DNA of 64,000 nt, taken from positions 13,536,001 through 13,600,000 of the forward strand of contig NC_091262.1 in the NCBI RefSeq assembly GCF_042477335.2. The letters are read 5' to 3'. Positions within the stretch are counted from its first letter, which is position 1. Each line of letters opens with the position of its first letter. Origin of the DNA: Ovis canadensis (taxonomy: Eukaryota; Chordata; Mammalia; Artiodactyla; Bovidae). A program made the position numbers and the translations under genes. Positions 21,369-32,168 of the stretch are shown here, in pieces. The notes beneath the pieces are model-generated. The model searched no databases. It saw only the letters and a program-made list of their open reading frames with translations, and was not told where the DNA came from.

Positions 21369-22592
21369 TCGATCAAGTATTTGATTTTTCTGAAAGCAAC
21401 AAGCTAATTGCCACTCATTGCTGTAATGTCAAAAGACAGTACAGTTTCACCTAATAAGGGTAATAACATCTGTGTCAGTCAACACTAACAGAAAAGTCTC
21501 CCACAGTCTCTGTTCTCATGGAATGGTATGGTATGTCCTAGGTGTGTCTTTACAAAGCTCTGAAAATGCAAGGAAACATGTTTTTGTGAAAATGGAAATT
21601 GGGGCCTTAGGATGAAATCAGTATTTTTCCCCTGTGAATGCTGGATAGTTTCAGCCTCAAACCTGACAGAAAAACACACTGGTTGATTTTTCTCTATGAC
21701 ACTATAACAACAGCTTTAGTCAGTTATTTGAGCTTTCTGAAAGCAATAGGCTACTTGACACTGTTTGCTGGGCAGTCATCTGATAGGACAGTTCAGCTGA
21801 TCAGATTAACAACAGGAACGGTAGTCAACATCACAGAATACTCTTCTCTGACCTCACTTCTCATGGGATGGTACAGTGTGTCCTACGTGTGATTTCACAC
21901 CACTCTGAACGTGCAGGAAAACATGTTTTGGTGAACTTGTGTATAGTCATATAATGCCAAAAGCAAAATTTTCCTCCTGTGGAATATGGATAATTTCAGT
22001 CTCAAACCTGCCAGGAAAACACACTGTTTCATTTTTCTCTTCATTACAACAACAATTTTAGTCAAGTATTTCAACTTTCTGAAAGAAAGAGGCTGCTTAC
22101 CACTTCTTTCTGGAAAGACTTCTGACAGTACAGAGTCACCTAAGCAGAGTAAAAACAGGTATGACAGTCAACACTCACAGTACACTCTCACTTGACCTCT
22201 TTTCTCATAGAATGCCTTAACGTGTCCTCAGTGTATCTTAACACATCTCAGAAACTGCTTGGAAACATTTTTTGTGAACATGGTAATTGGGTCCTGATGC
22301 CTAAAGCAGTTTTTCCGTGAGATACCTGGATAGTTGCTGCCTCAAACCTGCCAGAAAAATACACTTGTTCACTTTTCTCTTCATTACTGCAACAACTTTG
22401 ATGAAGTATTTGAGTTTTCTGAGAGAAACAGGCTTCTTGCCACTTCTTGGCACGAAGTACATTTTCAAGTAGTTAGGGTCACTACAGGTATGGCAGTCAA
22501 CACTCACAGAACACTCTTCCATGACGTCTTTTCTCATGGAATGGTACAATGTGTCCTAAGTGTGTCTTTACAAATCTATGGAACTGTAGGGA

Positions 22593-22627
22593 AATATGTT
22601 TGTTTGTTTGTTTGTTTGTTTGTTTTT
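22593..22627. repeat. (GTTT)n microsatellite in the array
   Basis: About eight GTTT units within one monomer; other monomers lack it. Confidence 0.9.
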
Positions 22628-23879
22628 AAACCTGAGAATTTGGCCTGATGCCAAAAGCAGGATTTTCAACACATGAAAGCTAGAAAGTTGAAGTCACATA
22701 CCTGCCAGATAAACACCCTGGTTCGTTTTTTTCTTAATTACAATAACAGCTTCTCAGATATTTGACTTTTCTAGAAGAAACAGTATGCTTGCTACTTCTT
22801 GCTTGGAGGTCTTACAACAACACAGTTTAAACTAGTTAGAATAACAAGAACAGCAGTCAAACTCACAGAATATTTATCCTTGACCTTTTTTCTCATGGAA
22901 TGGTATAGTGTGTCCTAGGTGTATCTTTACACAGCTCTGAAACTGCATGGAAACATGCTTTTGTGAACCTGAGAATGGGACCTAATGGTAAAAGTAGTAC
23001 TTACTCTCTGTGAAAGATGTTGCAGCCTCTAACCTGCCAGAAAAACATACTGATTCATTTTTCTCTTTATTACAACAAAAGCTCTGGTGAAATATTTGAA
23101 GTTTTCCGAAAGAAAAAGGCTGTTTGCCACTTATTACTGGTAATTCATATAACATTCAGCTTCACCTAAACAGGATAACCACAGGTATGAGATTCAACAC
23201 TTACAGAACAATCTCCCCTGACATCGTTTCTCATAGAATTCTTCACTGTGTCCTAGTTGTGTCTTTACGGAGCTCTGAAAAGCAGGTATACATGTTATTG
23301 TGAATCTGCAAATCGGGACCTGATGGCAAAATAATTTTTTTCCATGTGAAAGCTGGATGGTTGGAGACTCAAATCTGTGCGAGAAGCACAGTGGTACACT
23401 TCTCTTCATTACAACAATAACTTTGGTCAAACATTTGAGTTTTCTGAAAGAAACAGCCACTTGCCCTTTGTTGGTAGAAAGTCAACTGACAGTACAGTTT
23501 CACCTAGTCATCGTAACAAATATGGCTGTCAACACGCACAGAACTCTCCCCTGTCCTCTCTTCTCAAGGAGTGATTCAGTGGATTTGAGATGTGTTGTGT
23601 CTTTCCTTCTCTAAAACTTCTGGAACACATGTTTCTGTGACCCTGGGAATTGGAGCCATATGGGAAATGCAGTATTTTTCCACTCTGAAACCTGGATAGT
23701 TGCAGCCTAAAACCTGGCAGAAAGACACTGTACTTCATTTTACTCTTCATGAAGCCAACAGATTTGGTCAACTATTTGAGTTTTCTGAAAGAAATTGGCT
23801 GCTTAACATTCCTTGTATGAAGTTATTGATAGTACTGTTTCATCTAATCAGGGTAACAAGAGGTATGGCAGACAACACT

Positions 23880-23931
23880 AAAAAAAAAAAAAAAAAAAAA
23901 AACAAACAAACAAACAAAAAACACTCTCCTG
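23880..23931. repeat. Poly(A)/(CAAA)n microsatellite in the array
   Basis: A run of A followed by CAAA units, present in this monomer only. Confidence 0.9.
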
Positions 23932-24254
23932 TGATCTCTTTCCATATGGAGTGGTACTATGTATCCTAGGTGTGTCCTTGAACTCCTCTGAAAGTGTAGG
24001 GAAACATGTTTTGTGTACCTGGGTATTGGGGCATAGTGATAAAAGCAGTATTTTCCCCCTGGGAAAGCTGGATAGTTTCAGCCTCAAACTTGCCAGAAAA
24101 ACACACTGACAAATTTTTCTTTTCATTATACAGCCATGATCAACAATGTTATTTTCATTAATGAAACAGGTTGCTTGCCAATTCTTGCTGGAAAGTCATC
24201 TGACTGTAGAAATTCACAATCTGAGGGTAACAACAGGTACTGCAGTCAACACTA

Positions 24255-24577
24255 ACTATGCTCTCAATACCTCAAGATTGCAGAGAGAGACATCAATAAT
24301 GTCAAATATGGAGGTAATACAACCCTTATGGCATAAAATAGAGGAAATAAAGAGCCTCTTGATAGTAAAAGAGGAGAGTGAAAAAGCTTTCTTAAAACTT
24401 TACATTCAAAAAGCAAAGATCCTGGCATTCTGTCCCATAAGTTCCTGGCAAATAGATGGGGAAATCATGGAAACAGTGACAAACTTCCCCCCACCCCCCT
24501 TGGTCTCCAAAACCACTGTGGATGGTGACTGCAATCTTGAAATTAAAAGACACTTGCTCTTTGAAGAGAATCAATAA
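24255..24577 (+). mobile_element. BovB fragment, plus orientation
   Basis: Degraded BovB reverse transcriptase C-terminal region, recognisable from AGAGCCTCTTGAT, GATGGGGAAATCATGGAAACAGTG and GATGGTGACTGCAATCTTGAAATTAAAAG-type stretches that also occur in the BovB copies at 12.0 and 33.1 kb. The catalytic ADD box is lost. Confidence 0.8.
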
Positions 24578-24582
24578 CAAAG

Positions 24583-25235
24583 TTCAGTCAGTTCAGTCAC
24601 TCAGTCGTGTCCAACTCTTTGTGACCCCATGTACTACAGCACGCCAGGCCTCCCTGTCCATCACCAACTCCCGGAGTCCACCCAAACCCGTGTCCATCGA
24701 GTCAGTGATGCCATCCAACCATCTCATCCTCTGTCGTCCCCTTCTCCTCCTGCCTTCAATCTTTCCCAGCATCAAGGACTTTTCCAATGAGTCAGTTCTT
24801 TGCATCACATGGCCAAAGTATTGGAGGCAGGACTGATTTGTTTATTGACTGGTTTTATCTCCTTGCAGTCCAAGGGACACTCAAAAGTCTCCTCCAACAC
24901 CACAGTTCAAAATCAAATTCTTTAGTGCTCAGATTTCTTTATGGTCCAACTCTCACATCCATACATGACTTCTGGAAAAACCATAGCATTGACTAGACGG
25001 ACCTTTGTCAGCGAAGTAAATGTCTCTGTTTTTTAGTATGCTGTCTAGGTTGGTCATAGCTTTTCTTATGAGGGCTATTCCATTTCTTCTGAGGGATTAT
25101 TGTCCACAGTAGTAGATATAATGATTATATCAATTAAATTCCTATTCAATTTAGTTCACTGATTCCTAAAATGTTCATGTTTACTCTTGCCATGTCCTGT
25201 TTGACCAGTTCCTATTTACCTTGATTCACGGATCT
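24583..25235 (-). mobile_element. Internally deleted BovB, minus orientation
   Basis: Read on the minus strand it opens with the endonuclease N-terminal region (25235-25055, containing MNILGISEL) and passes directly into the far 3' part of the element (from about 25050), ending at the GACTGAACTGAACTT-type BovB tail. The central endonuclease and polymerase core is missing. Confidence 0.78.
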
Positions 25236-26700
25236 TATATTCTTGTTGAACTTTTACTTTTTTTATTTCTTTTTTTTTAAATTTCGTATTCCTTGCTCCC
25301 ATTTCATTTAGTTTATATTTTTCCAATCTCTTTGTCTCATTTTTGTTGTTGTTTCTGAAGACTTTATCAAATGTAGTGGAAAATCTTTTATATACGTGTG
25401 TGTGCATGTGTGTGTGTGTTTGTAGTATGTACAATATATATTTTAGAAAACTTATGGGTTTTTCCAAGCTAATTTTTTTTTATATTTTAGTTCCACTTGT
25501 ATTAATAAGTGTGAATAGATTCCTAAATTTTTAATTGCTATTTACTCAAACCCTTGATATACTTCTATTTACTCTGGCATCTAGTATTACTGCTAAAAGT
25601 CTAGAGAGTTTATCATTTTAGCTATTTTAGTGATTTTTTTTAAAAAAAATTTGAATGAGGCTTGAAACTTCTATTCTAATTCTGAGAATATATAGAAATA
25701 GTATGTTGTAAAACAAGAACAGGAAGCTAACGTGTGATACAGTATTATTAACTAAGTACAGATTTTGTTCAAATTTCACAAAATTTTATGTGTGTCCATT
25801 ATACGTTTTCATAACTTATTCAAGATTCCACATTGTGTTTAGTTGCATTGAGCAGCTTCAGCTGCATGCACCAAACTCCAGTGAATTCTCTTTTCATTTT
25901 TGTTCTGGTACAAATATTTTCTAATTTTCCTTGTAATGGTTTCTTAGCAATACATCTTAACTTTGTCACTATCTTAGTATAACATCATTAATGTTCATAA
26001 TTATAACTTGAGTTATTGATAAAACCTTAAATTATGTTCAGAATTCAATGTTTTATGGCAAATGTCCAATACCTTTGTGATAGGGCTGCATCCAAAATAT
26101 TTCAACAGAATGAAAATCTTGGGGTTTGAGTAAACAAATGTTCTCTGGGAATTAAAATCAGCTACTCAGTGACACCTTTCAGAGCTCAAAAGAGGTATTA
26201 AATTAATTTATTTGTGGTTGATAAAAATCAAGATTACAAGAAAAAAAGAGCAAGAAGTTTTTTGTTTTCTCTTCAGTACTACCTATGCCTGGAATATACA
26301 GAGATTTGAAAAAAAAAATTCTCTAAAATTTAGATTTAATAGGAAGTGCAGGTGGGCAGTTTTGTTAGGCTGTACTTATTTCTAGATCATGAAAACTACA
26401 TGCCAACTCAGTTGGACACATATTTTCTCTAATGTAGGATATTTTCCTCTATAATAATTTATAAACTCTGCATAACTATCAATACTGATTTGGTACAATT
26501 GTTAAAAATAAAGTAGGAATTTCATTTCCAAATACAAAGGTTTTCTAAAGTATCGCTGACATTAATTTATCATTTTTATATTAATTTCTCATTTAAAAGC
26601 TTTCTTCTCTGCAACCACTCTCTGTGTTTTTTCAGCCTTTTAACTTTATCAAGTCTTTCAATGGCAAAGTCAAATATCTCTGTTGGTAAATTTCACATTC
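25236..26700. other. AT-rich sequence, nothing identified
   Basis: A GT-rich simple repeat lies at about 25396-25423. No gene or clear repeat family was seen in the rest. Confidence 0.4.
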
Positions 26701-27110
26701 CACTTGAAAATATGAGTTATTTTTAAATATCTTTTGATATTGATTCCTAATTCCACAGTTATAAGGGAACAGACACTGTATGATTTCAAATCTTTTGGAC
26801 TATGTAATTCTTGCTTCTTGTTTTATGTCCCTGATTATATTTCAGGTTTTTCTGGTTTATGATCTATGGGAACTTGAATAGAATTTGTATCCTGGTTGTG
26901 TAAAATATGTATAAATCTTAATTATGTTGAATTGGTTCATAGTGCTTTTCAGGTTTATGTTAACATTCTACTTTTCTGTCTATTCATTATATTAATTTTT
27001 GAGAGCTTGATAGTGAAACTTCAACTAAAAATCCTAACTTATCTACTTAAAAATAATTGTAATATACAGTGGAACTACATATAATTTTTTTCTTTATTTT
27101 CCAAGTCTCT
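26700..27110 (-). mobile_element. Old L1 ORF2 fragment
   Basis: Minus-strand sequence resembling the region between endonuclease and polymerase of old mammalian L1s (for example the stretch around 26925-26990, TTGAATTGGTTCATAGTGCTTTTCAGG). Strongly diverged, no open frame. Confidence 0.55.
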
Positions 27111-27890
27111 TGTAAATGTGTTATTGTACTTTCATAATTTAAAAAATTTAAAAAAGAAGTGAGCCTAAGGAGAGGATTCCCATGCTTTTGGGTTGAATTT
27201 CTCACCTGCTCCAAAGAAAGGAACACGTAGGTTTTGTTTCCATCTTGTCAAGTTATGAGGCAGAAATACAAGGATAAATTTTATTTAAAACTGCCAACAG
27301 CCAAATAGCAAAACAAATAAACAAACAATAACGACAAAAAAAAAAAAGCAGTGTTTAATAGACACATAGCTTGAACCACAGAATTTGGCTAGAGTGTGTT
27401 GGAATATAAACATCTACCTTTAGTCCACAACTAAATATTATCTCTCTCTTATGGTATTTCAGACTCATAGAAACTACAGCAAAGTATCATAGCCTTCTAT
27501 AAAATTTTCATCTGCACTCCCACCCAAAATAATTGAGAGATTGAGAAAATGGGGTTGTGCAATGGGAAGCAGCATTTTCTGGAAGATAAGTTTTTAAAGC
27601 CTTAATACACTTTTGAAATTTCATTTGTCACTATATTTATGCAAACATAATGTTGTCCAGAACAAATATTATATATTTATAGTTGTGATCATTACTGTTT
27701 TATCCTTGTCGAGTGTTTAGCTAAGCCATTGTGAAAAATCAAGACACCTTCATTGAATAGAGCTTGGAGACCAGAAGAGGGAGCTCTCACACTCTGAAAC
27801 AGTAGCAGAGCCCAGCAAGAAGGAAAAAAAAAAAAAAAGATCCTTTTTCTCCGTGCGAGGGTTCCAGGCAAAGAGAAGCCATGGCCTCTT
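27111..27890. other. AT-rich sequence, nothing identified
   Basis: An A-run at 27823-27838 and no long open frame. No family recognised. Confidence 0.4.
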
Positions 27891-27899
27891 TGTTTACAA

Positions 27900-28583
27900 C
27901 AGTCCTCCCAACATCTGTTTCCCCTCTATGAAGGAATTATCTTTCCCATGATACACAGGAACATGCAGGTGGCTCTCCAAGGTCCTGGATCTCAAAATGC
28001 AGTTCTCTGCTGACATTAAATAATCCCATATATCCTGGAGAAATATCTGCAGTCTATTTATCCTAGGCCAGTACACTCCATAGTTATTGCTGCCTGGGGT
28101 TCATTTTGTTTGGCAAACTGACCTGCAGGGACCTTAGCTGACATTAGCCCCTGATGCAAGCACATTCTCTAGACAGCAGCCGAGATTCACAAATGAATGC
28201 AAGTTCTCAATATGACTCTCCCAAGAGTCCTTGACATCAAGAGCCCCCCTGGCCTCCTAAGATCTTCTTTTCTGGGGACCCTTAGATAAGATACCCAAGG
28301 AGCTCACCAAACCCTAATTCTTTTGGTCAATTGTTTTGGATTGAATTGACAAACCCAGCCTCCTCCCAGGAGCTTGAAAGCACCCCATCCATGACCTTTA
28401 TAAAGGCATGTATCCCAGATCCTCTCTCTCTCACTCTGCACTCACCTTGATGTCCCCTTTGGCTCTTCCAGGTATATTGTGACAAGTCTATGAGTGATTA
28501 ACTTCTCTATTTTAATTTCTCTTGTGGTCTGTTGCCGAAATGCAATTCTCCAGCCATCTACCTAAACAAATGTTAATTTAACA
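27900..28583 (+). repeat. Probable class I LTR (right end at 28583)
   Basis: The segment has promoter-like structure: a TATA-type box TTTATAAAGG at about 28397-28406, a CT-rich leader with TCTCTCTCTCACTCTGC, and an end ATTTAACA. Sequence beyond 28583 (GTCATAACAACTGG) is not a canonical primer site. The left boundary is a guess, so this is a promoter-like LTR candidate rather than a firm call. Confidence 0.4.
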
Positions 28584-29249
28584 GTCATAACAACTGGATT
28601 CAGAAGCAGGAAGGTGGGGTTGCCCTCTTATCTCTCCTGAGTGGGCAATTCTGTCTGGGAGAGGTTCACCACTTGCTGGCATTTGTGCTGCAGCAAACCA
28701 CTCACAAGGATGCCTTCCATCCCATAGTTCAAAGTTGAAGGGAACAACCAGAGCTTTCCAAACCTCAGAGCAATGCTCACCAAGCAGAGTTGAGGTGCTA
28801 TGAATGTCTTTTACACATCAGTGTCCCACAGAAGGTAAGTTCATCCAGTGGGTGTTAGATTTATGGTATAAATATTAGGAAAGCTGGCTAAGATCTTCAT
28901 TAGTTAAAGACTAGAATAAACAGGTGACAACTCCTGCCCAAGTGTGTACTACCAGATAAAGGTCCAGGCAGTGCCCTCAGGAAAAGAAGGAGACTCCCCT
29001 TCCTAACTACTGAATTTTCAGGACTCCTGGACCTAACTATTATATATGAGGCAATCTGAATCCAGAAAGCATGGACCCTCAGCAAGGCAGGTACAGTTTA
29101 CAGCTCTGATATCTCTGTCACTGCAAAGATTGCTGCTATTGCACCTCCTCCCACAACCCTGTGGGATATTGTGGACCACATCCAACATATTATGGCAAAA
29201 GATGTAATGGTCCTACATAGGCAGCATGAACACTTATACCTTCCTTGCC
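28584..29249. other. Unassigned sequence, possibly ERV internal
   Basis: Moderate GC, short open frames only. It may be leader or gag-like DNA of the element whose LTR may end at 28583. No motif supports that. Confidence 0.3.
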
Positions 29250-31250
29250 TCTATCCAGCTATCAATGATATTTTTCACAGAGCTAGAACAAATAATTTCA
29301 CAATTTGTATGGAAATACAAAAAACCTCGAATAGCCAAAGCAATCTTGAGAAAGAAGAATGGAACTGGAGGAATCAACCTGCCTGGCTTCAGTCTCTACT
29401 ACAAAGCCACAGTCATCAAGACAGTATGGTACTGGCACAAAGACAGAAATATAGATCAATGGAACAAAATAGAAAGTCCAGAGATAAATCCACACACCTA
29501 TGGACACCTTATCTTTGACAAAGGAGGCAAGAATATACAATGGAGAAAAGATAATCTCTTTACCAACTGGTGCTGTGAAAACTGGTCAGCCACTTGTAAA
29601 AAAAATGAAACTAGAACACTTTCTAACAGCATACACAAAAATAAACTCAAAATGGATTAAAGATCTAAATGTAAGACAGAAACTATAAAACTCCTAGAGG
29701 AGAACATAGGCAAAACACTCTCTGACAAAAATCACAGCAGGATCCTCTATGAACCACCTCCCAAAATATTGGAAATAAAAGCAAAAATTAACAAATGGTA
29801 TACTGTATTGGTGTTCCATTTGTTGGGAGAGGGTGGGATGATGTGGGAGAATGGCATTGAAACATGTATAATATCATATAAGAAATGAATTGCCAGTCTA
29901 GGTTTGATGCAGGATACAGGATGCTTGGAGCTGGTGCACTGGGATGACCAGAGGGATGGAATGGGAGGGAGGTGGGAGGGAGATCCAGGATTGAGAACAC
30001 GTGTACACCCATGGTGGATTCATGTTGATGTATGGCAAAACCAATACAATATTGTAAGGTAATTAGCCTCCAATTAAAATAAATAAATAAATAACATAAA
30101 CAAATTGGACCTAATTAAAATTAAAAGCTTCTGCACAATAAAGAAAACTCTAAGCAAGGTGAAAAGATTGGCTTCAGAATGGGAGAAAATAATAGCAAGT
30201 GAAACAATTGACAAAGAATTAGTTCCATAAATATACAAGCAACTCCTGCAGCTCAATTCCAGAAAAATAAACAACCCAATCCAAAAAATGGGCAAAAGAA
30301 ATAAACAGACATTTCTCCAACGACATACAGATAGCTAACAAACACATGAAAAGGTGCTCAAAATCACTCATTATCAGAGAAATGCAAGTCAAAACCACAA
30401 TCAGGTACCATTTCACATCAGTCAGAATGGCTGCTATCCAAAAGCCTACGAGCAATAAATGCTGGAGAGAGTGTGGAGGAAAGGGAACCCTCTTACACTG
30501 TTGGTGGGAATGCAAATCTAGTACAGCCACTATGGAGAGCAGTGTGGAGATTCCTTAAAAAACTGGAAATAGAACTGCCATACGACCTAGCAATCCCACT
30601 TCTGGGCATACACACCAAGGAAACCAGAGTTGAAAGAGACACATGTACCCCAATGTTCATCGCAGCACTGTTTATAATAGCCAAGACATGGAAGCAACAT
30701 AGATGTCCCTCAGCAAACAAATGGATAAGAAAGCTTTGGAATATATACACAATGGAATATTACTCAGCCATTAAAAAGAATACATTTGAATCAGTTCTAA
30801 TGAGGTGGATGAAACTGGAGCCAATTATACAGAGTCAAGTAAGCCAGAAAGAAAAACACCAATACAGTATACTAATGCATATATATGGAATTTAGAAAGG
30901 TGGTAACGATAACGCTGTATGCGAGACAGCAAAAGAGACAGATGTATAGAAGTCTTTTGGACTCTATGGGAGAGGGCACGGGTAGGGTGATTTGGGAGAA
31001 TAGCATTGATACATGTATAATATCATATATGAAATGAATCGCCAGTCCAGGTTCCATGCATGATACTGGGTACTCGGGGCTGGTGCACTGGGATGACCCA
31101 GAGGGATGGTATGGGGAGGGAGGTGGGAGGGGGATTTTGGATGGGGAACACATGTACACACTCATGGCAGATTCAAGCCAATGTATGGCAAGAACAATAC
31201 AATACTGTAATTAACCTCTAATTAAAATAAATAAATTTATTTTAAAAAGA
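29250..31250 (+). mobile_element. 5'-truncated L1 with nested L1 insertion
   Basis: Plus-strand ORF2 C-terminal third: [15 protein letters not shown] at about 29280, continuing to ILMHIYGI near 30893, then the ruminant L1 3' UTR and A-rich tail. A second, very short L1 (29795-30094) sits inside it and separates the ORF2 blocks. Stops elsewhere also break the frame. Confidence 0.9.
29795..30094 (+). mobile_element. Short nested L1 with 5' inversion
   Basis: About 280 bp of L1 3' UTR with an A-rich (AAAT)n tail interrupts host L1 ORF2. Its first 18 bases (29798-29815, GTATACTGTATTGGTGTT) are the reverse complement of L1 sequence found just upstream of the 3' UTR in other copies. This is the structure left by twin priming. 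Confidence 0.8.
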
Positions 31251-31499
31251 GGAAGAGAAAATAAAATAAAATACCCAAAAAGTTAGCAAGCTCCTCACTA
31301 AATATAAAATACCCATAGACACAGCCTGAACACAACCCTGGTGAACTAGTATACCAAGCACTGGGTCCCTGCTCTCAGAGTTTAGGGACCAGTCCCACTA
31401 ATCCTGCCATCATCACATGTGTGAGGGAAAACCCCATACTTTTGAGGTTGATTGGGACATCCTGGAGAGGAGAGCAGATACCTATGAGTGCAGCCTCTT

Positions 31500-31690
31500 T
31501 ATGGAGGTTCCTTAAGCCCTCAAAATATTACCACGCATATGACCCAGCAGTCCCTCTAATGGGCATATACCCTAAGAAAACCACAATTCAAAAAGACTCA
31601 TAAACACATGTTGATTGCAGCACTATTTACAATAGCCAAGACATAGAAATGAACTAAATGGCCATTCACAGATGAATGGATAGAGAAGGT
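31500..31690 (+). mobile_element. Older L1 ORF2 C-terminal fragment
   Basis: Plus-strand sequence with YDPAVPLMGIYP, the equivalent of [11 protein letters not shown] in the younger copies, but diverged and without the young 3' UTR. Confidence 0.75.
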
Positions 31691-32160
31691 TTAGAAGAGT
31701 AATAATTAGTAACTTGGTACAATAATTTCCAATGATAACACATAAGGTCAAATCAGTGGGGGATTTGAAACTGAACGTCAAATTTTCATGCATCTTGGGA
31801 TTCAAAATATTTTAAGGATTTTCTAAATCAGGAGGAATAAAATGGGACCAACCAGCTGTTGAGAGTGTTTAGTACTTCTGTAACCTACTGTTCAACACCA
31901 CAGAAATAAGACAATTGCTGGGATTACCAAAGGCTTGAAAATGCCTAAAACTTTTTATTGGAGTATAATTGCTTTGCAATGTTGTGTTAGATTCTGCTGA
32001 ATTCAACAAAGTGAATCAACTATACATATATATAATATTCCCTCTCTTTTGAGCTCCCTCTCACACCCCCTTCCACCCCCTCTAGGTCATCTCAGAGAAC
32101 CAAGCTGAGTTCCCTGTGCTATACAGCAGCTTCCCCATAGCTATCTATTTTACACATGGT

Positions 32161-32168
32161 AATGTATG
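32161..32168 (+). repeat. BovB target duplication, left
   Basis: AATGTATG, paired with AATGCATG at 33733-33740 (one mismatch). Confidence 0.65.

Larger units (their letters stand above)
21369..24250. repeat. Tandem array of ~340-bp monomers, segment 3
   Basis: Anchors recur at about 21433, 21780, 22122, 22456, 22812, 23149, 23486, 23825 and 24200. Two longer gaps are explained by a (GTTT)n insertion at about 22593-22627 and an A-rich (CAAA)n insertion at 23880-23925. The array stops in mid-monomer at about 24250, where BovB-derived sequence begins. Confidence 0.9.

Noticed and set aside
15867-24126. Recurrent 60-100 codon open frames on both strands in the array
   Set aside because: They are homologous because the monomers are homologous. 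Stops and frame lengths differ between units, the period is not a multiple of three, and both strands are equally open. No sign of coding constraint.
4611-24250. C/D-box snoRNA cluster in the array, given the Prader-Willi-type neighbourhood
   Set aside because: CTGATGG and CTGA motifs recur, but no unit has properly paired terminal stems with C and D boxes at snoRNA spacing. The known snoRNA clusters of this imprinted domain are on the other side of MKRN3.
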